Numbered from the stretch's first letter, positions 53,828 to 62,356 are shown. The stretch is 64,000 bases of DNA from Gemmobacter lanyuensis (GCF_014652355.1 NZ_BMYQ01000006.1:62001-126000), one strand, 5' to 3'. The notes: generated by a model not told the origin, from the letters alone. Program-made: numbers and translations.

Positions 53828-55435
53828 ATGGCGGACTGGTGGCGGGGTGCGGTGGTCTATCAGGTGTACCCGCGTTCGTTTCAGGACAGCGACGGGGACG
53901 GGATCGGCGATCTGCCGGGGATCACGGCGCGGCTTGATCATATCGCCGGGCTGGGGGTGGATGCGATCTGGCTTTCGCCCGTGTTCACCAGCCCGATGGC
54001 CGATATGGGCTATGACGTATCCGATTACTGCGACATCGACCCGCTGTTCGGCACGCTGGCCGATTTTGACGCCCTGGTCGCGCGGGCGCATGAACTGGGC
54101 CTGAAGGTCATCATCGATCAGGTGATCAGCCATTCGTCGGACCAGCACCCCCATTTCCGCGAAAGCCGGATGGACCGCACCAACCCCAAGGCCGACTGGT
54201 ATGTCTGGGCCGACCCCAAGCCCGATGGCAGCCCGCCCAATAACTGGATTTCGGTCTTTGGCGGCTCGGCTTGGGAATGGGACACGCGGCGGCGGCAGTA
54301 TTACCTGCACAACTTCCTGACCAGCCAGCCCGATTTCAACTTTCACAACACCGATGTGCAGGACTGGCTCTTGTCGACCATGCGCTTCTGGCTGGAGCGG
54401 GGGGTGGACGGGTTCCGTCTGGATACGGTGAACTACTATTTCCACGACCCGCTTCTTCGCAACAACGGCCCCGAGCCGCGCGAAGACAACCTGCCCGCCG
54501 TGAACCCCTATGAGATGCAGGATCACGAATATTCCAAATGCCGCCCCGAAAACCTGCCCTTCCTGGAACGGATGCGCGCGCTGCTGGATGAATTCGATGA
54601 CCGCACCACCGTGGGCGAGGTGGGTGAAGGCCCGCGTCGCGCGCTGCGGATTATGGAGGAGTATACCAGCGGCAAGCGGCTCCACATGGCCTATAGCTTT
54701 GACATGCTGGGGCCGAAGTTCACGCCTGACCACTTCCGCAGCCGGGTTGAGGGGTTCTTCCGGGCGGCGCCGCTGGGCTGGCCGATGTGGGCCTTTTCCA
54801 ACCATGACGTGATCCGCCATGTCACCCGCTGGCAAGAGTTTGGGCCGGTGGTAGATGTGGCCAAGCTGTCGGCGGCGCTGCTTCTGGCGCTGGAAGGGTC
54901 GATCTGCCTCTATCAGGGGGAAGAGCTGGGTCAGACCGAAACCGACATCGAATTCCACGAGCTGACCGATCCGCCGGGCATCCGATTCTGGCCGGAATAC
55001 AAGGGGCGCGATGGCTGTCGGACGCCGATGGTCTGGGATGGATCGGAACAGGGCGGGTTTACCACTGGCACGCCGTGGTTGCCGGTGAAGGCGCCGCAGC
55101 GGCAGCGCAATGTCGCCGCGCAGGCGGGGGCGCCGGATTCGGTGCTGGCGCTTTATCGCAATCTGCTGGCCTGGCGGAAGGGCAGCGCCCTGCGGGACGG
55201 GCGCAGCACCTTCTTTGACGTGGCCGAACCTGTGCTGGCATTCCGCCGGGCGGATGCCGAGGGGGCGGTGCTGTGTCTGTTCAACCTGTCGGATCAGGCG
55301 CAAAGCGTTCCGGTCAGCGGGGCCGCGGTGCTGGATGGTCCCTCGATGGGGGCCACGCTGGCAGACGGGCAGGTGACGCTGGCGCCTTGCGGCTGGGTCT
55401 GGACACGGTGCGACGCGACGGTGACGGCGGGCTGA
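53828..55435 (+). CDS. Alpha-glucosidase, GH13 family
   Basis: A 535-aa TIM-barrel enzyme that hydrolyses alpha-1,4/1,6 glucosidic bonds of short oligosaccharides. It has the starting block WWRGAVVYQVYPRSFQDSDG (4-23), catalytic nucleophile Asp in GFRLDTVN near 198, acid/base Glu in TVGEVGEG near 264, and transition-state Asp in FSNHDVIRH near 328. No signal peptide is present, so it is cytoplasmic and needs sugar uptake from elsewhere. No transporter of the ABC type is adjacent. The ATG at 53828 follows AGGAGGA. Its stop lies inside the terminator loop. Confidence 0.95.
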   Translation: MADWWRGAVVYQVYPRSFQDSDGDGIGDLPGITARLDHIAGLGVDAIWLSPVFTSPMADMGYDVSDYCDIDPLFGTLADFDALVARAHELGLKVIIDQVISHSSDQHPHFRESRMDRTNPKADWYVWADPKPDGSPPNNWISVFGGSAWEWDTRRRQYYLHNFLTSQPDFNFHNTDVQDWLLSTMRFWLERGVDGFRLDTVNYYFHDPLLRNNGPEPREDNLPAVNPYEMQDHEYSKCRPENLPFLERMRALLDEFDDRTTVGEVGEGPRRALRIMEEYTSGKRLHMAYSFDMLGPKFTPDHFRSRVEGFFRAAPLGWPMWAFSNHDVIRHVTRWQEFGPVVDVAKLSAALLLALEGSICLYQGEELGQTETDIEFHELTDPPGIRFWPEYKGRDGCRTPMVWDGSEQGGFTTGTPWLPVKAPQRQRNVAAQAGAPDSVLALYRNLLAWRKGSALRDGRSTFFDVAEPVLAFRRADAEGAVLCLFNLSDQAQSVPVSGAAVLDGPSMGATLADGQVTLAPCGWVWTRCDATVTAG

Positions 55436-55446
55436 GGCCCGCCTTT
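55426..55446. terminator. Terminator overlapping the stop codon of the alpha-glucosidase gene
   Basis: GGCGGGC-TGAG-GCCCGCC then TTTA. The TGA stop (55433-55435) is part of the loop. It lies between the convergent GH13 and GNAT genes. Confidence 0.72.
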
Positions 55447-55933
55447 ACAGCGGCTTGACCATGCGGTGGAGGTTGTGCCGCAGCGCCCCATAGACGCGGT
55501 CCGGGAAGATCTGTTCCAGAACGAACCCTTCGCGCTGCCAGAAGGCGCGGCCTTTCTCATTCGCCTCAAGCGCCGCGATCAGCAGACGGGTCGCGCCACG
55601 CTGGCGGGCGCGGGTCTCGACCTCGCGCAGAAGGCGGGTGCCAAGGCCCTGACCCCGCGTGGCAGGGTCAAAGATCATCAGGCCGATATAGGCATCCTGC
55701 TCCATGGGGTAGCCGAAGGCCACATCGACCTTGCCAACCAGACGGTCGGCCATGAACAGGCCCAGACGCAGGCTGGTGGCGGGGTCGATGCCGGGCGGGG
55801 CGTCGGTGAAGAACGCGGCCGCCTGCGTGCCATCAACCTCGGCGCCGCTTTCCAGGCGCACATAATCGGCGGCGGCGCGGAACAGCGCCTCGACTGCGGG
55901 CAGATCGGTTTCGCGCGTCAGGTCACGGATCAT
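55445..55933 (-). CDS. GNAT-family N-acetyltransferase
   Basis: A 162-aa acetyltransferase. Acetyl-CoA motif A is RGQGLGTRLL near 92-101, preceded by a beta strand (YIGLMIFDPA) and followed by the helix LLREVETRARQRGATRL. The C-terminal part (NEKGRAFWQREGFVLEQ) completes the fold. The substrate (amine, protein or small molecule) is unknown. The gene's start overlaps the end of the Gre-type gene by 11 bp, making it the last gene of a three-gene leftward operon with Gre and Nudix. Confidence 0.87.
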   Translation of the reverse strand: MIRDLTRETDLPAVEALFRAAADYVRLESGAEVDGTQAAAFFTDAPPGIDPATSLRLGLFMADRLVGKVDVAFGYPMEQDAYIGLMIFDPATRGQGLGTRLLREVETRARQRGATRLLIAALEANEKGRAFWQREGFVLEQIFPDRVYGALRHNLHRMVKPL

Positions 55934-56423
55934 GGGGCACCTCGATCTGCAGGATCTCTAGCTCGACCGCGCCGGTGGGGCGGCGCCAGAGGACGGTATC
56001 CCCCACCTCGGCCCCGATCAGCGCCCGCGCCAAGGGCGATTGCGGGGCGATGCGGCCAAGGCTGGCGTCAGCCTCATCCTCGCCGGTGATTTCATAGGTG
56101 GTTTCCACGCCTTCGGGGTCCGCTACGGTGACACGGTGACCAAAGGCGACCTCATTCCCCGGATGGCGGGCGGGGTCCACCAGAATCGCGCTCCGCAGCC
56201 GTGCCTCAAGATAGCGGATGTCGCGTTCGGCCGCGGCCTCGGGCAGTTTGTCCAACCGTTCGGTCCGCGCGCGCAGCTGCGCCAGCGTGGTCTGTGTGTC
56301 GCGCAGCCGCGCCTGCAGGCTGGCCAGACCGCGCGGGGTGACATAGTTCGGATGCGGCGAAAGCGGCAGGTCCGGCAATTCGGGCGGGCCATTCACATCC
56401 TCTTTGACGAAGGCGCGGCTCAT
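55923..56423 (-). CDS. GreA/GreB-family transcription elongation factor homologue
   Basis: A 166-aa protein with the N-terminal coiled coil (about 28-75, LASLQARLRDTQTTLAQLRAR) and C-terminal FKBP-like lobe (about 90-160, GRIAPQSPLARALIGAEVGD) of Gre factors, which enter the RNA polymerase channel to rescue backtracked complexes. The coil tip in true Gre proteins carries two acidic residues; here the turn reads ERLDKLPEAAAERDIR, so acidity is present but register is uncertain. It resembles GreB more than GreA in the opening SRAF segment. It overlaps neighbours on both sides. Confidence 0.82.
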   Translation of the reverse strand: MSRAFVKEDVNGPPELPDLPLSPHPNYVTPRGLASLQARLRDTQTTLAQLRARTERLDKLPEAAAERDIRYLEARLRSAILVDPARHPGNEVAFGHRVTVADPEGVETTYEITGEDEADASLGRIAPQSPLARALIGAEVGDTVLWRRPTGAVELEILQIEVPHDP

Positions 56424-56866
56424 CGGATGATCGGCTCCAGCGGGTCATAGAGCATATCGCCCTCCCAGGCGGCGGCGGGCAGGCTGTCGGGCTTGTAGCG
56501 GATGCCGGCCATCTCGGCCCGGCTGAAAAAGCGCCGCTCGGTCACGATCCCTTCGGGGTCACGCCAGCTTGGGTCCAGCGTTCCGGCCACGATGGTGCAG
56601 CGGAAATAGAGATCCACCTGATGAAAGGTGCCGCGCGGGTCATGAAATTCGTTCACCAGACAGGGGTCGCCCACGGTGACGGTGAGGCCGGTTTCCTCAT
56701 GCACCTCACGGATGAGGTTGTCATGCAGCGACCGGCCGCGTTCGACCCCGCCGCCTGGGGCGCACCAGAGATCGGACCGGCCGCCGCCATAGGCATTGAC
56801 CAGAAGCAGGCGGTTTTCGTGCAGGATCAGCGCGCGGGCGGCCAGACGGGGGGACAGGGTTTTCAT
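56420..56866 (-). CDS. Nudix hydrolase
   Basis: A 148-aa pyrophosphohydrolase. The Nudix box is GGGVERGRSLHDNLIREV-HEETGL near 43-66. The catalytic REVHEE is intact, but the earlier Glu of the consensus (GE before SLEEA) reads Arg (GRS). Substrate may be a nucleotide or sugar diphosphate. The start at 56866 (MKTLSPR) is used. The overlap with Gre is 4 bp (ATGA). It is the first gene of the leftward operon and is divergent from the lipase-like gene. Confidence 0.84.
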   Translation of the reverse strand: MKTLSPRLAARALILHENRLLLVNAYGGGRSDLWCAPGGGVERGRSLHDNLIREVHEETGLTVTVGDPCLVNEFHDPRGTFHQVDLYFRCTIVAGTLDPSWRDPEGIVTERRFFSRAEMAGIRYKPDSLPAAAWEGDMLYDPLEPIIR

Positions 56867-56929
56867 CCCGTAAAGGTTGCCCGAAGCGGCGGCGATGTCC
56901 ATCTTGCTTGCGACGCACTGGGGGCAAGA

Positions 56930-57661
56930 ATGGTCCGTTTGCTGGGGGTATTGTTCTGGATGCTGGCGGCCATGCCGCTGCGGGCCGAATGTGTCGTGTT
57001 GCTGCATGGCCTTGCGCGGACCGAAATGTCGCTGGTTGCGATGGAAAAGGCCCTGCAGACCCACGGGTATGAGGTGGTGAACGAGGGCTATGCCTCAACC
57101 GCCGCGCCGATCCGCGATCTGGCTCCGGCGGTGGGCGCGGCTGTTTCGCGTTGCCGCTCTGCGCCCGTGCATTTCGTGACGCATTCCATGGGCGGAATTC
57201 TGGCGCGCGTCTGGCTGATCGATCACAAGCCCGAGGCGATGGGGCGGGTGGTCATGCTGGCGCCGCCCAATCATGGGTCGGAACTGGTGGATGCCTTTGG
57301 CCAGATCGGCGCCTTTGAATGGCTGAATGGCCCGGCGGGGGTGCAGCTGGGCACGGGGGACGGATCGGTGCCGCGCGCCCTGCCGCTGCCGGATTACGAA
57401 CTGGGGGTGATTGCGGGGAACCGCTCGCTCAACCCGGTCTATTCCGCGATCATCGCGGGCAGTGACGATGGCAAGGTTTCGGTCGCTTCGACCAAGGTGG
57501 CGGGGATGAAGGCGCATCTGACGCTGCCTGTCACCCATACCTTCCTGATGCTGAACCCGCAGGTCATTGCGGAGACGCTGCTATTCCTGCGCGAAGGCCG
57601 CTTTGACCCTGCGCTGACCTATGCCCGCGCGGTCGAGATCACCCTTGGCGGGGCGCTCTGA
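56930..57661 (+). CDS. Exported alpha/beta-hydrolase, lipase-like
   Basis: A 243-aa protein with a short signal peptide (about 1-19, ending MPLRAE). The oxyanion strand LLHGLART (24-31) and nucleophile elbow THSMGG with Ser86 show an alpha/beta hydrolase. A later His in THTFLM completes the triad, and the acid is probably in GSDDGKVS. The wording is like bacterial triacylglycerol lipases and esterases of the YvaK/acyltransferase group. Substrate unknown. The ATG at 56930 is selected over the long upstream frame because it gives an export signal. It is convergent with trhO at a 3-bp gap. Confidence 0.83.
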   Translation: MVRLLGVLFWMLAAMPLRAECVVLLHGLARTEMSLVAMEKALQTHGYEVVNEGYASTAAPIRDLAPAVGAAVSRCRSAPVHFVTHSMGGILARVWLIDHKPEAMGRVVMLAPPNHGSELVDAFGQIGAFEWLNGPAGVQLGTGDGSVPRALPLPDYELGVIAGNRSLNPVYSAIIAGSDDGKVSVASTKVAGMKAHLTLPVTHTFLMLNPQVIAETLLFLREGRFDPALTYARAVEITLGGAL

Positions 57662-57664
57662 CCC

Positions 57665-58567
57665 CTAGCCGCCCAGATGCCGGGTGCCGCGCTTTTCGGC
57701 CAGCTCCATCTGGCGCATCCGTTCGCGGAACCGCGCGCGGTCGGCCTCGGAATATTCATCGGTGCAATGGTGGCATTGCACGCCATGTTCATATTCCGGG
57801 CGGGCCTTGTCAGCCGGGCTGATCGGACGGCGGCAGGCATGGCAGCTGTCATAGGGGCCGGGGACCAGCCCGTGACCCACGCTGACGCGCTGGTCAAAGA
57901 CATAGCATTCGCCATCCCACAGGCTTTGGTCCTGCGGCATCTCCTCAAGGTATTTCAGGATACCGCCCTTGAGGTGATAGACCTCGGACACGCCCTGTTG
58001 CAGCAGGTAGTTGGTCGATTTCTCGCAGCGGATGCCGCCGGTGCAGAACATCGCCACGCGCTTGTTGTGGAAGCGGTCCTTGTTGTCTTCCCACCATTGC
58101 GGGAACTCGCGGAAGCTGCGGGTGCCGGGGTCGATGGCGCCGCGGAAGGTGCCGATCTCGACTTCGTAATCGTTGCGGGTGTCGATCACCGCGACATCGG
58201 GCTGGGCCAGCAGATCGTTCCATTCCTGCGGGGTCAGGTAATGGCCCACCCGGGCGCGCGGGTCGATGTCGGGCTGACCCATGGTGACGATCTCGCGCTT
58301 CAGCTTGACCTTCATCCGGCCGAAGGGCATCGCCTCGGACCAGCTTTCCTTATGCTCCAGATCGGCGCAGCCGGGCAGGGCGCGGATATGCGCCAGCATG
58401 GCATCAATGCCCGCGCGATCGCCCGCGATGGTGCCATTGATGCCTTCCGTCGCCAGCAAGAGCGACCCGCGCACGCCCCGCGCATCGGCAAGGTCCTGCA
58501 GTGGGCCACGCAGCGCGGCCGGATCGGGAAAACGGGTGAAGTGGTAAAGTGCGGCGATGGTGATCAT
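57665..58567 (-). CDS. trhO: tRNA uridine(34) hydroxylase (rhodanese family)
   Basis: A 300-aa oxygen-dependent enzyme that makes 5-hydroxyuridine at the wobble base of tRNAs. N-terminal UPF0176 region (LLATEGINGTIAG near 37-49), central rhodanese domain with VIDTRNDYEVEIGTF near 127-141 and active loop CTGGIRCEKST (175-185), and C-terminal Cys-rich part (DSCHACRRP, QCHHCTDE) likely binding zinc. The ATG at 58567 gives MITIAALYHF. A start 9 nt upstream is also possible. It is one of several tRNA or ribosome maintenance genes in this part of the window. Confidence 0.93.
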   Translation of the reverse strand: MITIAALYHFTRFPDPAALRGPLQDLADARGVRGSLLLATEGINGTIAGDRAGIDAMLAHIRALPGCADLEHKESWSEAMPFGRMKVKLKREIVTMGQPDIDPRARVGHYLTPQEWNDLLAQPDVAVIDTRNDYEVEIGTFRGAIDPGTRSFREFPQWWEDNKDRFHNKRVAMFCTGGIRCEKSTNYLLQQGVSEVYHLKGGILKYLEEMPQDQSLWDGECYVFDQRVSVGHGLVPGPYDSCHACRRPISPADKARPEYEHGVQCHHCTDEYSEADRARFRERMRQMELAEKRGTRHLGG

Positions 58568-58662
58568 CCCCTGCATCTGCCGCGCGAGGGGCGATAATGC
58601 AAGCGGCGCCATTGACGCATGGGGGCGCGGGTCTTAGCCAAGGAGGAAAGAGGGAGGGCATC

Positions 58663-59268
58663 ATGCGTCCGGAAAACGAAGCCTTGGTCGTGGTCGATGT
58701 GCAGAACGACTTTTGCCCCGGTGGCGCCTTGGCCGTGGCGGGGGGCGATGCGATCATCCCTGAAATCAACGCCCTGCTGCGCGATTATGCGGTGCGCGTG
58801 CTGACGCAGGACTGGCACCCCGCCAGCCATGCGAGCTTTGCCGACAATCACCCCGGTGCGGCGCCCTTTTCCATGACCGAAATGCCCTATGGCCCGCAGG
58901 TTCTGTGGCCGGTGCATTGTGTGCAGGGCACCCCGGGCGCGGCCTTTCACCCCGGCCTGGACGCCGATCTGGGGGATCTGGTGATCCGCAAGGGCTTTCG
59001 CCCCGGTATCGACAGCTATTCCGCCTTCTTCGAAAATGACCGCACCACACCCACGGGGCTTGATGGCTATCTCCGCAGCCGGGGGGTGTCGTCGCTGATG
59101 CTCGTGGGTCTCGCGACGGATTTCTGCGTCACCTATTCGGCGCTTGATGCCGCGCGTCTGGGTTTCGCGGTTTCGGTGAAAATGAGCGCCTGCCGCGCGA
59201 TCGACCTCGACGGATCGCTGGCCGCCGCCTGCCAGCAGATGATGCAGGCCGGGGTCGACCTGATCTGA
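58663..59268 (+). CDS. pncA: Nicotinamidase
   Basis: A 201-aa isochorismatase-fold amidase that turns nicotinamide to nicotinate for NAD salvage. The catalytic triad is Asp12 (VVDVQNDF), Lys110 (IRKGF) and Cys155 (ATDFCVTYS). Metal ligands are Asp50, His52 (DWHP) and His86. The ATG at 58663 lies after AGGAGG. pncB, the next step, follows on the same strand after a terminator-like hairpin and a possible promoter. Confidence 0.95.
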   Translation: MRPENEALVVVDVQNDFCPGGALAVAGGDAIIPEINALLRDYAVRVLTQDWHPASHASFADNHPGAAPFSMTEMPYGPQVLWPVHCVQGTPGAAFHPGLDADLGDLVIRKGFRPGIDSYSAFFENDRTTPTGLDGYLRSRGVSSLMLVGLATDFCVTYSALDAARLGFAVSVKMSACRAIDLDGSLAAACQQMMQAGVDLI

Positions 59269-59280
59269 CGCCGCCCATGC

Positions 59281-59310
59281 CCCGCCCTGTTGCGCGGATG
59301 CAACGGCGGG
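59281..59310 (+). terminator. Terminator of pncA
   Basis: Outer stem CCCGCC/GGCGGG and inner GTTGC-(6)-GCAAC, then a T-rich stretch (CGCTTCTGCTTTT). Confidence 0.6.
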
Positions 59311-59336
59311 CGCTTCTGCTTTTGACCTTGGGTCCG

Positions 59337-59355
59337 ACAATGACGTAAGCATTGT
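59337..59355. promoter_or_regulatory. Inverted repeat ahead of pncB
   Basis: ACAATG-(7)-CATTGT, 18 bp before the pncB start. It is a possible operator for NAD-salvage control. It does not match an NrtR or NadR site that I know. Confidence 0.3.
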
Positions 59356-59372
59356 GGAAAGGGGGACGGGGC

Positions 59373-60662
59373 ATGGTCGATATTGCGACGCGGGTGCATA
59401 ACCACAACTGGAAGATCGATCCGATCGTCCGGTCTCTGATTGATACCGATTTTTACAAGCTTCTGATGTGCCAGTCGATTTTCCGCAACAAGCCGGAAAC
59501 GACCGTGGCCTTCAGCCTGATCAACCGCAGCCGCAGCGTACGGCTGGGCGATCTGATCGACGAAGGCGAACTGCGCGAACAGCTGGATCATGTCCGCTCG
59601 CTTCGCCTGTCGCGGGGGGAAAGCACCTGGCTGCGCGGCAATACCTTCTACGGCAAACGCCAGATGTTCCGCCCCGATTTCATGGAGTGGTTCGAGGGTC
59701 TGCGCCTGCCGCCCTATCATCTGGAAAAGGTCGATGGGCAATATGAGCTGACCTTCGAGGGCAAATGGCCCGAGGTCATGCTGTGGGAAATCCCCGCCCT
59801 TGCCGTGCTGATGGAGCTGCGGTCGCGCGCTGTCTTGAAGGGCATGGGCAAGTTCGAGCTGCAGGTGCTTTACGCCCGCGCCATGGCCCGGCTGTGGGAG
59901 AAGGTCGAGCGGCTGCGCGGCATCGAAGGGCTGAAGATCGCAGATTTCGGCACCCGCCGCCGCCACAGCTTTCTGTGGCAGGATTGGGCGGTGCAGGCGC
60001 TGCAGGAAGGGCTGGGCGATGCCTTTACCGGCACGTCGAACTGCCGCATCGCCATGAAGCGCGATATCGAAGCCATCGGCACCAATGCCCATGAATTGCC
60101 CATGGTCTATGCCGCCCTGGCCGACAGCGATGCCGAGCTGGCACAGGCGCCCTACAAGGTGCTGGCCGACTGGCATGAGGAACATGACGGCAATCTGCGG
60201 ATCATCTTGCCTGATACCTATGGCACCGAGGGCTTCCTGCAACGCGCGCCCGATTGGCTTTCGACCTGGACCGGCATCCGCATCGACAGCGGTGATCCCG
60301 CTCAGGGCGCGGAAACCGCGATCCGCTGGTGGAAAGAGCGGGGCGAAGATCCGACGCGCAAGCTTGTCATCTTCTCGGACGGGCTGGATGTGGACAAGAT
60401 CGCCGAGCTGCATGCCCAATTCGCCGGGCGGGTGAAGGTGTCCTTCGGCTGGGGCACAATGCTGACGAATGACTTCCGCGGTCTGGCCGGGGATCGGCTG
60501 GCGCCGTTCAGCCTTGTCTGCAAGGCGGTTTCGGCCAATGGGCGGCCTACGGTCAAGCTGTCGGACAACCCCAACAAGGCGATGGGCCCGGCTGATGAGG
60601 TCGCGCGCTACAAGCGGGTCTTTGGCGTGGCCGATCAGGTTGCCCAGGACGTGCTGGTCTAA
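59373..60662 (+). CDS. pncB: Nicotinate phosphoribosyltransferase
   Basis: A 429-aa enzyme that makes nicotinate mononucleotide from nicotinate and PRPP, the second salvage step after PncA. Family blocks are [13 protein letters not shown] near 20-32, GTRRRHSF near 192-199, GTSNCRIAM near 218-226, and GIRIDSGDP near 302-310. These contain the Arg/His/Asp set that binds PRPP and pyridine. The ATG at 59373 follows AAAGGGGGACGGGG. The gene is convergent with the phosphotransferase at a 4-bp gap. Confidence 0.95.
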   Translation: MVDIATRVHNHNWKIDPIVRSLIDTDFYKLLMCQSIFRNKPETTVAFSLINRSRSVRLGDLIDEGELREQLDHVRSLRLSRGESTWLRGNTFYGKRQMFRPDFMEWFEGLRLPPYHLEKVDGQYELTFEGKWPEVMLWEIPALAVLMELRSRAVLKGMGKFELQVLYARAMARLWEKVERLRGIEGLKIADFGTRRRHSFLWQDWAVQALQEGLGDAFTGTSNCRIAMKRDIEAIGTNAHELPMVYAALADSDAELAQAPYKVLADWHEEHDGNLRIILPDTYGTEGFLQRAPDWLSTWTGIRIDSGDPAQGAETAIRWWKERGEDPTRKLVIFSDGLDVDKIAELHAQFAGRVKVSFGWGTMLTNDFRGLAGDRLAPFSLVCKAVSANGRPTVKLSDNPNKAMGPADEVARYKRVFGVADQVAQDVLV

Positions 60663-60666
60663 GGGT

Positions 60667-61596
60667 TTAGCCCAGCAGCTGCCCGGCCTTCATCACGGCG
60701 CGCGCGATATGGCTGCGGTGGACCGGATGGTCCATCGCCAGCCGTGGCGCCGCCCAACCGACCGAGGCCAGCACCCGCGCGAGCGTGAAGACCGGCACTA
60801 TGTTGCGGTCCAGCGGGCGCAGGGTGGCATAGCCATCCATCAGCGCAGCCTCCAGTTCCGGGAAGGCGGGTTCGTAGAGGTCTTGGCTCAATACCGTGCC
60901 GAGGTCATAGAGCCGAAAGCCGATGCCGCTGTCATCGAAATCGATCAGGGCAAGGCCGGTGTCGGCCACCAGAATGTTCTCGCGCAGCACATCGGCATGA
61001 ACCGGGCCAAGGGCGGCATGGCGGGCATGGTCGGTCAGCCTTTCGCGCAGAAAGGCGCGGGCGCGGCGCAGGGTGGCGGCATCTTCGGGCGACAGCAGGG
61101 GGTGTTCCCAGAACCGGCCCCAGAAGGGGGTCTCGCCCACCAGCCCCTCGATATCCCAGCGCGGGCGCGTGAAATCGGCGGGCAGGGTCAGGCGGTCGGT
61201 CGTGTCATGCACCTGGGCCAGCAGCCGCCCCAGCGCGTGATGGCGCGTGACCTGCTCGGCGCGGGTCCCTGCCAGCGGGACGCCCGCCTCGCCAAAGGGC
61301 GCCCCGTCGATCCAGCGCACGGCAGAGGCGCGTCGCCCAGTGGAAAGCGCGGGCAGCGGATCATCGCCCGCCGGGGCGAGTGGTGCCGGGATGGGCAGAC
61401 CCGCCGCCGCCAGTTGCCCGCACCACCAAAGTTCCGACCGGATGGCCGCGGCGGTCTGATAGCCCAGCCGGTGCAGCCGCAGCGCCGCGCGCCTGCCATC
61501 GGGCAGGCGCATGGCATAGACGGCATTTTCGCGGTTCCGCAGCTCGGCGGTGATCTGACCACCCCAATGGGCGGCGGCTTCCTCGGCCTCGGTCAT
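60667..61596 (-). CDS. Aminoglycoside-phosphotransferase-fold kinase
   Basis: A 309-aa protein-kinase-like phosphotransferase (APH/choline-kinase fold). Catalytic loop GPVHADVLRENILV near 196-209 with Asp and Asn, and the metal-binding LIDFDDSG near 217-224. The N-terminal lobe has the AVYAMRLPDG and ALRLHRLGYQ strands. Members phosphorylate small hydroxyl compounds or proteins (SrkA, homoserine kinase II), so antibiotic resistance should not be assumed. The start ATG overlaps the stop of arfB by 4 bp (ATGA, 61593-61596), so the two are coupled. Confidence 0.86.
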   Translation of the reverse strand: MTEAEEAAAHWGGQITAELRNRENAVYAMRLPDGRRAALRLHRLGYQTAAAIRSELWWCGQLAAAGLPIPAPLAPAGDDPLPALSTGRRASAVRWIDGAPFGEAGVPLAGTRAEQVTRHHALGRLLAQVHDTTDRLTLPADFTRPRWDIEGLVGETPFWGRFWEHPLLSPEDAATLRRARAFLRERLTDHARHAALGPVHADVLRENILVADTGLALIDFDDSGIGFRLYDLGTVLSQDLYEPAFPELEAALMDGYATLRPLDRNIVPVFTLARVLASVGWAAPRLAMDHPVHRSHIARAVMKAGQLLG

Positions 61597-62012
61597 TCGT
61601 CCTCCACCCGTCCGCGCAGGGATTTCACTTCGCCCCGCGCGGCCTTGGCGGCCAGGCGGCGGCGCTGGCTGCCCAGCGTGGGCTTGGTCGCGATGCGGCG
61701 CTTGGGGGCGACCAGTGCCTCGCGGATCATTTCGACCAGCCGGTCTTGCGCCAGTTCGCGGTTGCGCGCCTGACTGCGGGTTTCCTCGGCCCGGATCACG
61801 ATGGCGCCCTCGGTCGTCCAGCGCCGCCCCGCGATCCGCTTGAGCCGCGCCTTCACCGCTGGGGTCAGATGGGGCGACCGTTCGGCCTCGAACCGCAGCT
61901 CGACTGCGGTTTCGACCTTGTTGACATTCTGCCCCCCCGGCCCGGATGAGCGCGAGAAGCTTTCCGTCAGCTCCCAATCCGCAAGGGACAATGTATCGGT
62001 TATCCGCAGCAT
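61593..62012 (-). CDS. arfB: Alternative ribosome-rescue factor (ArfB/YaeJ)
   Basis: A 139-aa peptidyl-tRNA hydrolase for stalled ribosomes. It has the release-factor GGQ loop SSGPGGQNVNK (22-32) and a basic C-terminal tail (KPTLGSQRRRLAAKAARGEVKSLRGR, about 108-134) that enters the empty mRNA channel. No stop-codon-recognition domain is present, as expected. Length matches E. coli ArfB (140 aa). The ATG at 62012 gives MLRITDTLSLAD. It is the first gene of a two-gene leftward unit with the phosphotransferase. Confidence 0.94.
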   Translation of the reverse strand: MLRITDTLSLADWELTESFSRSSGPGGQNVNKVETAVELRFEAERSPHLTPAVKARLKRIAGRRWTTEGAIVIRAEETRSQARNRELAQDRLVEMIREALVAPKRRIATKPTLGSQRRRLAAKAARGEVKSLRGRVEDE

Positions 62013-62143
62013 GGCGGCAGGTTACCCGGTTTTGCGCGGCAGGGAAGGGGGGCTTTGCGAATTGTCGTCCGGATCGGTCGTTTATAAAGCTGCCATATTT
62101 TAAGCGCAGGCCAGAAAGATTTTAACGCAGATACATCAAAGAG

Positions 62144-62172
62144 AAAGGGCCGCCGGAGAGCGGCGACCCTTT
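62144..62172 (-). terminator. Terminator of the small-ORF unit
   Basis: AAAGGGCCGCCG/CGGCGACCCTTT stem with a single mismatch and a 5-nt loop. On the minus strand it is followed by CTCTTTG, 24 bp past the second small ORF. Confidence 0.72.
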
Positions 62173-62195
62173 CCGAGTTCCAGGAGATGGGCCAG

Positions 62196-62273
62196 TTAGG
62201 TTCCAAGCCCAATCTTTGGATTGATTTTCAAGGGGTTGCCCTTAAATTTCGCACCTACAGACTGTCCCGACAC
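62196..62273 (-). CDS. Candidate 25-aa small protein (small ORF 2)
   Basis: GTG start at 62273 preceded by GGAGAG, then a Lys/Gly-rich peptide (KFKGNPLKINPKIGLGT end) to a TAA at 62196-62198. I recognise no family. It overlaps small ORF 1 by 32 nt in another frame, and its SD lies inside small ORF 1, a layout that would couple its translation to the leader ORF. A Rho-independent terminator follows 24 bp on. Evidence for coding: SD, codon pattern free of stops, and an ordered layout with terminator. Evidence against: short length, unproved conservation. Confidence 0.35.
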   Translation of the reverse strand: MSGQSVGAKFKGNPLKINPKIGLGT

Positions 62274-62298
62274 CTCTCTCCAATATCACTCTAGACAC
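62242..62298 (-). CDS. Candidate 18-aa leader peptide with extended Shine-Dalgarno (small ORF 1)
   Basis: GTG start at 62298 follows GAAAGGAGGTGATCCA (62299-62314), complementary over about 15-16 nt to the 3' end of 16S rRNA (GGATCACCTCCTTTC). The peptide reads MSRVILERGVGTVCRCEI and stops at TAA (62242-62244). The sequence has no family that I know. SDs of this length are rare. They favour slow release or standby binding of ribosomes and are often found in regulatory leaders. It is not a true 16S remnant, because sequences outside the 16 nt do not match. Confidence 0.35.
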   Translation of the reverse strand: MSRVILERGVGTVCRCEI

Positions 62299-62356
62299 TG
62301 GATCACCTCCTTTCAAAAGTTGCCGATAATTAGGAGGGTGACACAGATTTCGTGTT

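Noticed and set aside
60667-61596. An aminoglycoside-resistance gene
   Set aside because: The fold is shared by many housekeeping kinases. Coupling to arfB and chromosomal context speak against a resistance role.
62296-62314. A fragment of a 16S rRNA gene on the plus strand
   Set aside because: Identity to the 16S 3' end is limited to about 16 nt, flanks do not match, and the minus strand has an ORF at the right SD spacing.
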